A stretch of DNA of 64,000 bases from positions 6,991,001 to 7,055,000 of the forward strand of contig JAYKKT010000040.1 of assembly GCA_036023115.1 (NCBI GenBank). The letters are read 5' to 3'. The stretch comes from Brasenia schreberi (taxonomy: Eukaryota > Streptophyta > Magnoliopsida > Nymphaeales > Cabombaceae). The notes beneath the pieces were generated by a model, which searched no databases, was not told the origin of the DNA, and saw only the letters and a program-made list of their open reading frames with translations. Position 1 is the stretch's first letter; the number at the start of each line of letters is the position of its first letter. The translations under genes and the position numbers were made by a program. Of the stretch, positions 12,301-24,028 are shown one piece after another.

Positions 12301-14732
12301 ATCCCTTGACATATTTACAAATGATCGCTTCGATAAAGTGGCTGTTTGCCTGAAAAATGTAGCCTGACTTCCTCTTGATTCCAAGATATTACCTTTCTGC
12401 AACAATGCAACGAAAGTTTGTGATAAGTACTGCGTGCATACCGAAACACACACACACACACAACGCTACTACAAATCATGGGCTAGTGTTTATAAACATC
12501 AAGCAGAAACTTATTACATACGACTTGAGATATTTCATCGACTCTCTGCAATGCGTCATAATGGCATTGAGATGTATTGTATGCACCAAGCAGTGTCCTT
12601 ATTGCTTCTGCTGTAGTGATCTTGTCCAGAGGATCATCTGATCTCTCAAACTGAAAAATGAAAAAAATAAAAGACCATGACACCAACAAGCTCTTTCAAT
12701 ACCTTCGATCTGGCAAAAGGCTGCGAAAATTTGAGAATGATTTTTCATTACCTTCAGTTTCATGGATCCTTTCAGTGTTGCTTTCACCTTGTCAAAGTCT
12801 GAGTTTATGCACCGAAGGAAATGATCAGCAGGGTTCCTCAGTGATGGGCATGGAAACCCGGCTTGAGCGAAAAACTGGTCGAGACAATAGATTTATATCA
12901 GTCCAAAACTACGAGCGTGTAAATACTAAGGAATCAAAGAAGAAACTACCACTGATTTATTACCTCATGTGCTTCTGAAGCTCGGCCGAAATAGACTTTT
13001 TTGCCACCAGAGAGCAAGCATAATCTGTCAAAGAGCTCGAAAACCTCACTGCTTGGCTGATGAATAGAAGCTATGACCGTTCGGCCATCCCTTGCCAGGC
13101 TACGAAGTGTCTGCGTCACGAAGAATGCCGATGCGCTACATGCAATCGACCATGAAATCAAACTCAAATAATTTATGAAAACAAGAATGAGTTATGGTGG
13201 TAGCAGACCAGAAGATATCACCACAGCTTGAAAAGATCAAGGCAATAATTCCCAAATACCGTCAGATTTGTATCAGATTATGTACAAACAAGATTTTTCT
13301 GAAGGAACTAAATGTATAAAATCACGAAAAGGGTTTCAGTCCTTGCTCCTAAACTACGTAAATATGTGATATTTGGAGCCAGATATTTCTCCCCAATGGT
13401 TTTCATTTTTTAAAGATTTTTTTTTACATCTTTTGGAGCAAAAAAGGGATATAACAAATTAATCGTCTCCCATTAGCGTGTGGGAAAAGGTGGCCCCACG
13501 AATGTTTCATGATTAGGATTCAAACGGAGACAATAAAACATCTCGTTATATGGCTCGTCTTATAAGGGTGTGACGACTCTGGGGCACGACGATCTGAAGA
13601 CCACAGCAACATAAACATCATTTATTTAACTCAATCAAATTTTTTAATTATGAAGATAACGTTTTCGTTTCTCGAAAAACTCTTTCAATTATCAAAGACT
13701 CATAATTCTCGAGAAATTTTTTCGGTTTTCAAAATAGTAGTGCTTCATAATACTATATCATATTTATGCAATGTGTAATATAAAAGAAGTTCTTACCTAA
13801 GATTTTAGTACACAGCTTTTTATGGAATGTGTAGTGGAAAGAGGTTCTTACCTAAAGTTTTAGCATACAATCACAACTTTTTCAATTCTCAACTTATAAG
13901 AAACTTCCTCTATAAAAATAAAGGTGATTGCTGTGGGTTTAAAAGAAAATAGTTCTACATCAAGAATCAATGACAAAGTATCAAAGCATTTCATACCGTC
14001 AACATTAAGCTCCTTGAGCGCATTAAACTAAATATCTATTTTTATTTTACAGAATCTTTGAAAAAATAACATTAAACTATCTTTTTAAGTTAAATTTTTT
14101 ATTTAAAAAAATAATCTAGGCGAGAGTGTCGGGTATGGAAGTAGTGGTGAAACCTAACAGGATAAGCTCGACCCCTTTTCGTAGGCCACGCTTGTTTTAT
14201 GAGGCTTGCAACAGTTAAGTCTCTTTTTCTGGTACGATGGGAGGCCCAAGCCGGATGCACGCCCCCAAGAATCCAACTCATGACCTTCGTGAGTAGACCA
14301 TCCCGTCAGCTATTGCTCATTGCGCACAGTTAAGTATGCTAGTGCAATCAGTTAAACACTTACACATGCACCCTTTAAAATTCGAACTTCCCACCAACAA
14401 CAATGGCCCTAGAGTGTCCTGTCGTTGAGCTACTCTCTGGGTGCAATGTTGTAGATGTTTTCAACGGGCCAAAATAGGGCTTGGCTTTGGAATCAACGTT
14501 TACATAAAAAAAGCTCAATTTAGATTTTTAGAAGCAGCAATAATTTCATTCTTAATGACAATTTTATCTCGAATTAAGTCTTCCAAGTTGAAACAAGCTC
14601 ATGTGCAACGATAAGTTCAGTTTGATCCCAACCGGTCTCAAATGAGCAAACAGGAAACTTCCCAAACAAGTACCAACTTAGTGAGACGAGTCACATACGG
14701 GTAAGCACGCTTCGTCTTTGATGCTTGTTTGA

Positions 14733-14810
<78 letters not shown>

Positions 14811-14826
14811 TCGTCTTTGATCTTGT

Positions 14827-14864
<38 letters not shown>

Positions 14865-14885
14865 TCGTCTTTGATGCTTGTTTGA

Positions 14886-14978
<93 letters not shown>

Positions 14979-16513
14979 TGAGAGAGAGAGAGATGAGTTA
15001 CCTGTCCAATCCACTAGTTGGCTCATCGAGAAAGAGTAATCTTGGCCTCATGAGGATTTCGAGTGCAATACTAACTCTCCTCTTCTCTCCCCCACTGACT
15101 CCACGCAAGTGCCAGTTACCAATGGGAGTGTCTGCACAATCTTGAAGACCCATCTCGACGATGGTGCTTTCCACCAAGGCCTGCCTCTCTGACAGCGGCA
15201 TCTTGTCCGGCAACCGGAACCGAGCAGAGTAGGAGATCGTCTCCCTCACGGTTAAGGTCCCCAGTAAATGGTCATCTTGAGTCACATATGCCTAAGCACC
15301 CGCAATTATTTGTCATAAGATCAAGATTAACTGGTCATGGTCACCGATCAAGTGATCTAAGTGATCATGATCCGGAACCAAAAAACATCCCATTCACTGT
15401 CTAAACGACATATTGATTGCCGCAACGAGTAGGGAATAACATGCCTTTTAGTACTGTATCATGATCTCCGAGATCACCTGATCTAACTTTGCAATAACAT
15501 GCCACCTACCTAATACCTAGCAGGAAAACAATTAATAAAATCTAACCTATATCTCGAATTTAAATTTATTGTCTAAAAAAAGAAGGTAGGGAACAAAAAT
15601 TAAAAGAGTGACCAATGAAAATATATAGAATGTTGGGAAGATCGTCGACTATATATATCTATATATACCTTCGTGTATACAGCACAAATTCACTTTTCTT
15701 ATTGTTTCTTTTAGGATATCAGTTATTTTCTCTTCGCCAAAAAAGGAATAAAGAAAATCAGACATGGTTGCTTCATATTTACAAAGAAACAAGTATGTGG
15801 GATGCCATGATCTCAAAGGCTGATGTCGTCATCCTTATTGTAGAAAAGGAAAAGCTAAAACAATCTTAGGTTTGTCTTGGTTCATAAAATGAGCCGTCCA
15901 TGTGTGGTCATATAAATAGCACAAACCTTTTGAGTTGCTCTGTCTTGATTCACAAGAATCAAAACGCATTCTAAGCCTTGAGGGGATCTTTTGGACTACT
16001 TCCTTCAAAATGTTTTCTTCTGTGAAGCGAGACCTTTCGGTACCGATAAAAGGTTGAGAGAGATATGTTTCTCGAAGTAAACAATTCAAGCAAAGGTGTG
16101 AGAAAGAGGGGGAGAGACAGAGAATTTACAGCTGTTCCAAAGGAGAGCTTCCTCTTGCGGCCATTGAGCAAAACAGTACCAGAAAGAAAAGCATTAGTAG
16201 CAAGCCTGCCAGCGAGAGCATCAAGTAGCGTGGATTTGCCGGAGCCGGAGGGTCCCATGAGAGCCGTAAGGTTTCCGGGCTCGGCGTACCCGGTCAAGCC
16301 ATCGAGCACCTTATGCGTTCCCCCCTTCGCCACCGTCACCGTTACAGTCAGGTCCTTCCATGTAAGCTTCGCAGACACGTCTCCGATCAGCTCCGGGTGA
16401 GTCCTCTCCTTCCACAGAGTCTCGCTCAGTGGGCTGAGCCCACCTCCCACTACCACCCCATGCGTTGGCTTGTTAGCCTCTATCTCCCTTATCACACGAC
16501 CCGAGTCCACCAT
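9315..16513 (-). CDS. ABCG11: ABCG11-like (WBC-type) half-size ABC transporter, complete gene, 10 exons
   Basis: The coding exons on the minus strand are 16513-16130, 15291-15002, 13135-12964, 12874-12752, 12650-12522, 12396-12202, 11781-11695, 11612-11340, 10216-10109 and 9653-9315. They total 2100 nt, 699 residues plus stop, close to the ~703 expected. All junctions read GT-AG and keep frame. Walker A is GPSGSGKST (87-95), the ABC signature is VSGGEKRR (193-200), and Walker B is LLFLDEP (213-219); then come the H-loop (SIHQPSS) and a C-terminal ABC2-type membrane domain. Similarity to Arabidopsis ABCG11 runs end to end (GGLSPLSE near the N-terminus; [17 protein letters not shown] at the C-terminus). 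Family knowledge: a plasma-membrane half-transporter that dimerises and exports cutin and wax lipids. Orthology was judged by eye; a close paralogue is possible. Confidence 0.93.
14230..14330 (-). mobile_element. tRNA-derived SINE, head type 2
   Basis: Read on the minus strand: an A-box-like AGCAATAGCTGACGGGATGG, a B-box-like GAGTTGGATTC, then a GTGCATCCGGC...GGCCTCCC tail. It matches the copies at 22308 and 26336. Confidence 0.6.
14359..14447 (-). mobile_element. tRNA-derived SINE, head type 1, partial
   Basis: Read on the minus strand: TAGCTCAACGACAGG (A-box-like), then GTTGTTGGTGGGAAGTTCGA (B-box region) and GGGTGCATGTG. The common 3' tail is missing. Confidence 0.6.
14712..14975. repeat. 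Minisatellite: three (AT)n blocks separated by a CTTCGTCTTTGATGCTTG-type spacer
   Basis: The AT blocks lie at 14734-14808, 14831-14862 and 14886-14975. Each is preceded by nearly the same ~24-bp spacer (CTTCGTCTTTGATGCTTG, then TTTGA), so the array is a tandem repeat of spacer plus AT run. It ends 26 bp from the exon 2 splice donor of the ABCG11-like gene. Confidence 0.95.
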
Positions 16514-16690
16514 CTCTTACACGCACACAACTCTCTCTCTCTGGTATTCGATTGGGTGGTGTTACAAAGATCTATAATGGTACTCCTATGGGAAAACGAA
16601 GAGAAAGGAGGAAAACCAGAGAAGAATAAGGAGTAATGATGCAGACAGAATGAATTGATCGATAGGGTTTGAATGAAGTATGATCAGTAT
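16514..16690 (-). promoter_or_regulatory. 5' leader and proximal promoter of the ABCG11-like gene
   Basis: The leader upstream of ATG 16513 carries a short GA/CT-rich run (about 16530-16542). No convincing TATA box was seen; the best AT-rich candidate on the minus strand is CTTTAATACTG near 16684-16694. Transcription start not determined. Confidence 0.3.
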
Positions 16691-18610
16691 TAAAGAAGCG
16701 GCTTTTCAAAGTACATGCAAATGAGCACTTCATGGTTGTTTAATCGTGCAACTCTCTCTTTCTCTTTTTTTTTTAATTTATTTTTCCAACGACCTCTCAT
16801 CGAAAACCCATTTCTTCGTTATGATCGTCTGGTGGTTTTTGGTGATATCATTTATTGATCACGCGCCTCCTTAATTTCGCTGCACCGACTTCAAATAACA
16901 CGAATGCCACTTTTACTGAGGGGGAGCTGACCGGCCGCCAGCTAGTAACTAGGAAGCACATCGGTTCTTATTGTGTATGACTGAAGTGCTGGTCATATTC
17001 AATCTCCACCGCACATCTCACTCAATGAGATTTCACAGATCATAAGTTGGTCCGTTGATTCCAAACAAGCTGTACGGTAGAGATTCGATATAGAATTCCA
17101 CTGGTTAGACACAAATATGACCTGATCTCTTCTTTCCTTTACTCATGGCCCAAATGCTTCCTTTTACTCCTTGATCAATTTGATTTGTTCATGTTGTGAA
17201 AGGTATGAAGTGGACCAAAGGTTTAACTTAGAGGCGACAATTTCGTGTATAGAATCGTGCTCATGTTGTGTTATTTCGTGTTCATTGCATAAGGAGGTCA
17301 ACCGAACATGGCGTAGTGTTTTGGATGTCATTTTGGGTGGACATGGACACAAAAGAAACACAAGTATGCACGTTTATGCTAGACTTTTAGGGTCATGCAT
17401 GTTCATGTTGGCTTTTTGCGTCATGCTTATATGCAAGCCCTCGTGTCTTTGTGTTTCAGGTTGTGTTTGTGTCATGAAAGACCAAAATACGGTCCAATTT
17501 TTCCCTATAATGTTGAGTGAACGAACACAAACACGATATGAAGCACGTCAATTTCAGGTCGTATTCATGCATGTCACGTCCATACTGCGAGCCTAATTAT
17601 CCACCAATTCAGCCATAATTAATGAAGCTCATTCTGTTGGCCGGCCTCCTATTAATGATAGTTTTTGATGATGCAAACTGTTTCTTGAAAATACATGTAT
17701 GCTGCGTGACCTAGAGGGATGACAATGGGTTGGGTCCAAATTAACCCAACTCTAACCAGAACCTGAATCCGACCTGCCATAACAAACACGATATGGCTCA
17801 TTTGTATTTATTAAGCCATATCGATTGAACATGGACGTGTTTTGTTCAGCTCAGTTTATGTTCTCATAAAAGCTCATTAAAAAACATTTTAAAACATTTT
17901 CCTAAATAGCACCCAAATGTAATCTTTATTGAGGTGTGTGTGTGTGTGTCTGATACACACACATGGAGCAATCTCGCTTTGAACTTAATTAAGCTAGACT
18001 GATAAAAGAATGGCGAGCCATCTATGAACAGGTTGAAACGAGGCTATTCAGCTAGCAGTTATGTCAGCTCATCTGTTGTAACTAGACATGTTCCGTTTTG
18101 GTTTTTTCGAAACCTTTAATCGTTGGTTCCCGTTTGAATCTAAAAATGCTCGAAACAAATAAATAGAATTTAAAATTTTAAACTTTAAAAAATATAATAT
18201 ATTATATATAATAATAGAAAAGTGTCAGTATAATAATGACAGGGACTGATAGATTTTATTATTATGCAACCTCAATAATATCGTGTCACTAGGAGGAGGG
18301 GGGGGGCTTACAGCTCCTGTACAGTTTTTTGATAATGTCAAACCGTAACCGAATCAGATGATTCTCAGTCTGGTTTAAGCAGTTCCAGTTCCAATCGATT
18401 GTAGAGCCGTTTTAATTCCGATTTGAACTGACGAACCGGTTCCAAACAGACCATCCTTCGACTCGTTTCCCTCGCTAACTTCAAGGAGTTAGATTAAGAA
18501 AATTGGTTCGGAAGTTTGACTGCTGCATGTAGGTGCACAACATCAAAAAAGGGGCCTTCTCGTAGAATGTTCCACGTTCATATTAAGTTCCTCGTCGTGG
18601 CTCGGGTGTG

Positions 18611-18653
<43 letters not shown>

Positions 18654-19428
18654 GTCTCTCATCTTCTGAAAGAGGCCCTCTTTAGTTTGTACAGGGATAA
18701 GAGAATAAAGGTCATAATACTATATACACCCCAGATGCGGCTGTATTAAATCTGCAACGTACATCTTACTTGGAAACCATGCACCATCTTCAGATTTATG
18801 AGAGTGGGGTTCCTCTAAGATCTCGATCAAGTAAAGAAGTGGAAATGGAGAGAGTGCCAATTAAATACAACCATCACAGACAATAATAATATGAGTTATA
18901 CGACTAATTTGCGGGTCATGATAATTGCTTCTTTCAGAGGGCGAGTCTTGCGTAGAATTCAAGTTAGTGTCAAAATCAGCTGGCTAGCCGGTGATTGATT
19001 GTTGTCTTGATTAAAAGAAAAAAACATAGGATTGAATGCTGTTACTGGCAATATCAACTTCTGATGTAAGAGGATGACTTAGATCCATTGAGCATTGAAC
19101 GAGCTCAAATTTGAGTTTGAATTTGAGCTCGACCAATTACAAAACCCACCAATTTGGGCCACATATTAATGAAGCTCCTTAATTTAAAACATATATAGTG
19201 TTATAAAACTCAATTAGGCTTGAGAACAACCCAAGCTCACCCACATATCAAGCTCGAATCAAGCCCATCAAGCTGATCGAAATCGAGTTCTGGTTGAATC
19301 CAGCTCTATTATATGAGCAACTTGGCTCACCACCGCGGTAAGGAACCATGTCCATTATAGAAAAGTTGACAAGAAATTATGTTCATGTTGTGAGTCGAGC
19401 GTAAGTGATCAAATATAACACCCCATTG
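16691..19428. other. Intergenic, no gene recognised
   Basis: The region holds a (TC)n run at 18617-18648, a TG/AC run near 17935-17965, a G run at 18298-18306 and degenerate dispersed repeats (17715-17880; 18340-18440; GAGCTCGA-rich 19085-19320). The open frames at 17171-17596 and 18516-18749 show no family resemblance; the latter is mostly the (TC)n run. Confidence 0.5.
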
Positions 19429-19429
19429 T

Positions 19430-19557
19430 ACCCAGAACGTTAGCTCTAACGTTAAGGAGCTCTACCGTCATTGCTGTTGGTGGGGAGTTCGATTCCCAAA
19501 GGGTGCATGTATTGTCTCACTGTGTGTTAGGCTTCGGCCTCCTCTTATAACAAAAAG
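19430..19557 (+). mobile_element. tRNA-derived SINE, head type 1, full with tail
   Basis: Starts ACCCAGAACGTTAGCTC (A-box-like GTTAGCTC), carries the B-box GGAGTTCGATTCCC, then TGTTAGGCTTCGGCCTCC and TTATAACAAAA as tail. Head and tail match the copies at 19826, 49484 and 61305 (inverted). Confidence 0.75.
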
Positions 19558-19591
19558 AAAAGAAAAGAAAAAAATAGAGCACGCCATCTGC

Positions 19592-19683
19592 ACAAAGAGA
19601 AATAGTTCACCTGATTAAGTTGAAGATCATGAGTTCAATACCTGGGGCATGCATTGAGCTTCCTCCTCCCCAATGCACCCAAA
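19592..19683 (+). mobile_element. tRNA-derived SINE, head type 2, short
   Basis: AATAGTTCACCTGATTAAG, then AGATCATGAGTTCAATACC (B-box-like), then GGCATGCATTGAGCTTCC. It matches the copy at 22308-22400 by eye. Confidence 0.5.
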
Positions 19684-19825
19684 GAAAAAAAAGTAAATAA
19701 AACAAGAAGTTAAAACCCTTTCATGTGGAATGTCCCTTACTATTTACTGTGAGTGACCACATTTACTCATACTCGTTTACAGTTAGGGAACTACAAATAA
19801 ACTCCTTAGTAGATGAAGCATCAAG

Positions 19826-19932
19826 AGCGTTAGCTCAGCAGCAGGGCGGTCTAGCGCCGTTGTTGCTGGTGGGGAGTTCGATTCTTGAGGGTGTATGTGT
19901 ATGTTAGGCTTCAACCTCCTCTTGTAACAAAA
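19826..19932 (+). mobile_element. tRNA-derived SINE, head type 1, with tail
   Basis: GAGCGTTAGCTCAGCAGCAG (A-box), GGGGAGTTCGATTC (B-box) and a tail TGTTAGGCTTCAACCTCCTC then TTGTAACAAAA. This is the best-preserved type 1 head in the window. Confidence 0.75.
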
Positions 19933-21613
19933 TAAAAAAAACTTAGTATATGAAAAGATTATAACAAGATGTTGAGCTCAATTAAGAGTCGTAAGTCAAA
20001 TATAGAAGGTTTTCATGAGGCCATGTGCTTCCCCTCCTTACACTAAATGTGAACCATAGAAAGATTTTGGCTTCCATGCTTTACATGTGGGTCGACCTAT
20101 AGCGTGTACTCCTGTGTCTGGTCTGGATAGGACTCTGTCCTACTGATCATATAAAGCTAAGTTGACTTGTTACTATCAAGACATTTATTTGGTGCATGAA
20201 AAGAGAAGCCATTTAAATAACTTCTCCTTGAATGCTGATGCCATTAATATAGATTGCTTGAATATATATGTGTGTGTGTCATGCATGCAGGAAAGGAACC
20301 CATTCTCATAAATGGAAAAAGTTTACGTGGATTGGCTTGAGCTTCTTGACTTCCTCATTTTATAATTTTTGATATGGAAATCATAACGTGAATATAGAAT
20401 AATTTGCAAAACAAGATTGTTTCTTAATTATTTGTTTTTGAATTTGAAGTTAGGAGGACGCTGAAGTTGAAGTATGAAACTGTTATCTTCGAGGATGACT
20501 CAACTAAAATGTTAAAACGGTTCTGTGATTTCGGGTTGATGAGATACGGGTGTGTCAAAATGAGTTGTGCTCTCATAAAGGACGACTCAACTCGAATGAC
20601 ATGTAATTTTGAATCGAAGAGATGTGCGGTGTTCGAGAGAACCTCGACCTCGATTCTTAAATGGTTTCCATACAGCTAATGCAATTGTTTGAATCTCTTG
20701 GAATCCACCTTACGTATCCCAATACTTTCTTGTGAAGCCTTGAAAATGACAGTACAGATAATAAGGTTCTTGAGGGGGACCTCACTCGCGATACCATAAG
20801 TAAGATAGAACTAAGATAAAAGAGGAAAAATACACTTTTTTAAGAAAAGAAAGGATTATTATAATGAACTAATAGCTAAAAAGGAAAACCAACTGCGATG
20901 TGATTGATGTCCAATATTTGATCTTCGATGTTGCTTTGGCCTTTTTTTTTGTTATAGAGTGATTGAGATGCTTTCGGAATGCGAAGTGATTGATGTTCAA
21001 TATTTGATCCTTGATGTTGTTTTGGCCTTTCTTCGAGTAGTGATTGAGATGGTTTCGGAAGAGTGTCTTCATCTTCTGTCGGTTTCGTTTTTAGAGACAT
21101 TTCTCTATTTTTATTTTCTCACTCACTTTCGACTGCTTTAATCGGTCAATCATGGTCACATTCCTGCGTCACTCACCGTTGATTCTCCTAGTTTTTCAAG
21201 TCCCTTTGATTTCCTTCTCACCGCTATGTCGTTACAATTTTCAAAGTTAAGACGAACAAAAGCAAAGCCATAAAACTTGAGAGAGAGAGAGAACCATATT
21301 ATGGCATTGATTGGGATGGAAAGGGATCACACGTTTCTATTAAGTTGAAATTGTTGTTGTCAAAATCAACTTTTGGATCTGGATTTAGCGAATATGTGAC
21401 CATTATAGCCACCATTAATCTTGCGTGCATGGCCTAATTGGTGTCCTCTGGGTTGAACAATCTATCGAGCCCACTGATTCGAGACTCCAAATCTGCTTTT
21501 TCGTTTCCACTGCGAGTGGACCTTGTTGCCAAATCATTCACTATTATAGAATAGGCTTCTATTAAAGGTCGTAGCCTATAGTCACTACAGAGCTTTCTTG
21601 GATCTTTTATCAG
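19933..21613. other. Intergenic with an ~86-bp tandem duplication
   Basis: No gene recognised. About 20900-20986 is repeated at 20987-21066 (shared TGATTGATGT, CAATATTTGATC, GATGTTG, TTTTGGCC), an imperfect direct tandem duplication. The 70-codon frame at 20467-20679 has no recognisable family. Confidence 0.5.
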
Positions 21614-21733
21614 GGTTGCGAGCATTACAGTACTAATGGAATGCCATTAGAACTCTGAAGTTAAGCATCCTTGAGTAAGAGCAACAATGGCATAGGCGGC
21701 CTCACAAGTGGTCCGTGTGTGGCACCTTGTAGG
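21614..21733 (+). pseudogene. 5S rRNA-derived sequence, degenerate
   Basis: The order and spacing of motifs follow a plant 5S rRNA: GGTTGCGA at the start, ACTAATGGAATGCCATTAGA, then ACTCTGAAGTTAAGC (consensus AACTCCGAAGTTAAGC), CTTGAGTAAGAG (CTTGGGCGAGAG), then GGTCCGTGTGTGGCACC (GTCCTCGTGTTGCACCC). It is about 115-120 bp long, like 5S. Many substitutions, including within the internal control region, and no tandem repetition make it a pseudogene or a 5S-derived SINE head rather than an active gene. Confidence 0.75.
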
Positions 21734-24028
21734 TGACCCACTTTATGATAGAAGGCTTGGTTTGGCCTGGGTTAAAGAATTTTTGCATTTCACGTTTGCT
21801 TTGAAACCATGATTAAAAGTTTGCTGTTCTAGTATAAAGGGCTAAACACCATAAATCAAACACACCCATGAAGAACACTGTGCTGAGGGTCCACGTTTGC
21901 ATGGTCTGGAAATGGGCCTGCACTGCGTCCTCTTTAATGGTCCTCTCGGGGTGGGCCGGAATTCAAACAGGACCTAAGAATGCTAATTCAAACAGGACTT
22001 AAGGCACGCTAAATGGGGTCTGCTACATGCATTTCTAGTTACTAATATGCTCGATCTTGTGTTGTATTAGCATCATCGTGCCACAATGACAACAATTATT
22101 AATTATGAAGAATAAAAGACACAAAGAAAAAGAGAAAAAAGAAGAAGAGAATTTTCTCAGCATTTACCTTTCCTTTTTGGATTGGCACATTTGTACTTTG
22201 TCAAGGATGATAAAACCATTATTTCTAAGTTAGAGATGACCTAAAATAGTCCACTTTATGCTTTATTCAACCCCACCTAGTACAGAGAAAGGCTTGCTTA
22301 AGTGCAATGAGCAATGGTTCACCTGGTTAGGGGGTCGACTCACAAGTTGAAGGTCATAAGTTTGTTATCCGTGGCATGCGTCTGGCCTCCCTAAAAAAAA
22401 AAGCAGGCTTAAGGTCATAAGTTTGACAAGGCTGATAATACTACCAAATTGGTAACTTAAACAATGAAAAATGAAATAAAATATCTGGAAAACAAATTTT
22501 GTAGCCCTAAAAACGAAATAGATAAACCGGGTCAGCCTTTTACCTGTTCTTTATGATCTGTATGTTATCCATAGAGTGCCAGCATGGTGACACTCCTGTT
22601 TTTGGCAAGCCCAACTTCTTCCTACCAACCGGGCAGCCTGGAATCGAACTTTGGCCAAACTATGCCTCAATCCCACCTCAAGCAAGGGGGTCTCCCTCTT
22701 TCTTTTTTTTCTTCTTATCTTTCTTTTCATATATTTTTGGAGAAAACATCACTTAGGGATTCCCCTTCTTCACCTTTCCCCGGTATTTTTTATAGATTTA
22801 AGAGTATTTAATTAAAAAATAAAAAGAAAATGAAGAAGGAATGGTGCTCATTAGCTTGGCATCTGGTGATATTCGTCTCCCTTGCGATTTTGCCTTCCAA
22901 AGAGAGCACTCAAACCTGCACCTGTCCGACTCCGCCATCCTCTCGGCCAACCAGGCCACCAGTCAAAAGGTTCAATAATGGGCTGGGCCTAACGCCTCCA
23001 ATGGGATAATCCATCATCTCTCTCTTAAACTTTTCATGAGTTTTGTGTTTCGGTGGCAATTCAATCGTGTGTCGCTAATGAGCCGACCTATATGAACACC
23101 TTGGCTTGGTTCGGCTTGTGTTGGCTCGTGGAGTTGAGTACATATAGTATATGTACGTATTTACGTATGCTGCATTTATTATGTACGTAATGTATGTGTA
23201 TAATCATCAGGCTACCAATTGTTGTATGATGACTTATCTTTCTTTAACCTTATTTCAGATGGACCATTTCGAACAACGTCCACTGCAGTGTCTCGGAACA
23301 GATGATCCGCGAAAAGGTACACTAGTGTCCCAATTATCAAACACACGGAGCCATGGGATCTGCTCAAAAGAACTTCAAGTTGAAGGTCTTGAGTTCGATA
23401 CCCCCCGTGGTGTTTGTACCAAACGGTAGCTGTCTACTTAGCCAATTATGACTTACTAAAGAGACAACCTCACTTATCAAAATAAAAAAGAAATAATAGA
23501 CACATAAACAAACAGGAGATGCTAATGCTAATATCAAACACACCCTTAGTGCTCTAAATAGTGTCAACATTTCCACTGAGAACTTTACCTTGATTTTTTA
23601 TGCTAATTGTTTAAAGTTTCGTTATACATCAAACGCAAAATTCGTTGTTGGTATATAACTATGGTTTCATATGCCCAATTTGAGTAGAAGAACGTCATCA
23701 CTAGAGAGAATGTGGGTTACAAGAGCTAAACCTGTGAGCTTCATACGAAAACCCAATTTGAGTAGAAGAACGTCATACATAGCCAAGGTGGGGCGTACAC
23801 CTCATCAAAAAATTGGGGAGTTCAACACTGAAAGGTATGCCCCACGGTTGAATTAACGTTGGTTTCGATGACCCAAAAGCATTAAGCTTTTAAAATATAA
23901 ACAAAAATTTATGATTATATTATAAAGGTTGATTAGGTTCGTGAGCTACTCGAGTGGAGAAGCGTGGAGCTCGAGCTCAACTCTTGATATTGTCACTTAT
24001 TAGATTTCTCTTTTGTTGTTAACTGTAG
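21734..24028. other. Intergenic upstream of the alpha-galactosidase pseudogene
   Basis: I looked for the missing 5' exons of the alpha-galactosidase here and saw none, including no match to the nucleophile-bearing YLKYDNC exon. A SINE lies at 22308-22400 and an 80-bp direct duplication at 23673-23800 (CCAATTTGAGTAGAAGAACG twice). Several short open frames look random. Confidence 0.5.
22308..22400 (+). mobile_element. tRNA-derived SINE, head type 2
   Basis: GAGCAATGGTTCACCTGG (A-box-like), GAAGGTCATAAGTTTGTTA (B-box region, degraded), then GTGGCATGCGTCTGGCCTCC followed by an A-rich end. Confidence 0.6.

Larger units (their letters stand above)
13136..15001 (-). other. ABCG11 intron 2, enlarged by microsatellites and SINEs
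   Basis: At 1866 bp this is the longest intron of the gene. It holds a three-block (AT)n minisatellite (14734-14975) just inside the donor and two minus-strand SINE copies (14230-14330 and 14359-14447). The remainder shows no coding potential. Confidence 0.8.

Noticed and set aside
14691..15026. 111-codon minus-strand frame rich in isoleucine-tyrosine repeats
   Set aside because: It is the translation of the (AT)n minisatellite inside ABCG11 intron 2.
17171..17596. 141-codon plus-strand frame with many cysteines
   Set aside because: No domain pattern; cysteines come from repeated TGTGT/TGC stretches and no homologous family is recognised.
18516..18749. 77-codon frame with a leucine-serine run
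   Set aside because: The run is a translated (TC)n microsatellite; there is no other support.
19826..19880. Possible genuine tRNA gene
   Set aside because: A- and B-box motifs are present, but the cloverleaf does not close, and the same sequence with a common tail recurs in the window, so it is a SINE head.
21614..21733. Functional 5S rRNA gene
   Set aside because: Too many substitutions in the internal control region and no tandem array.
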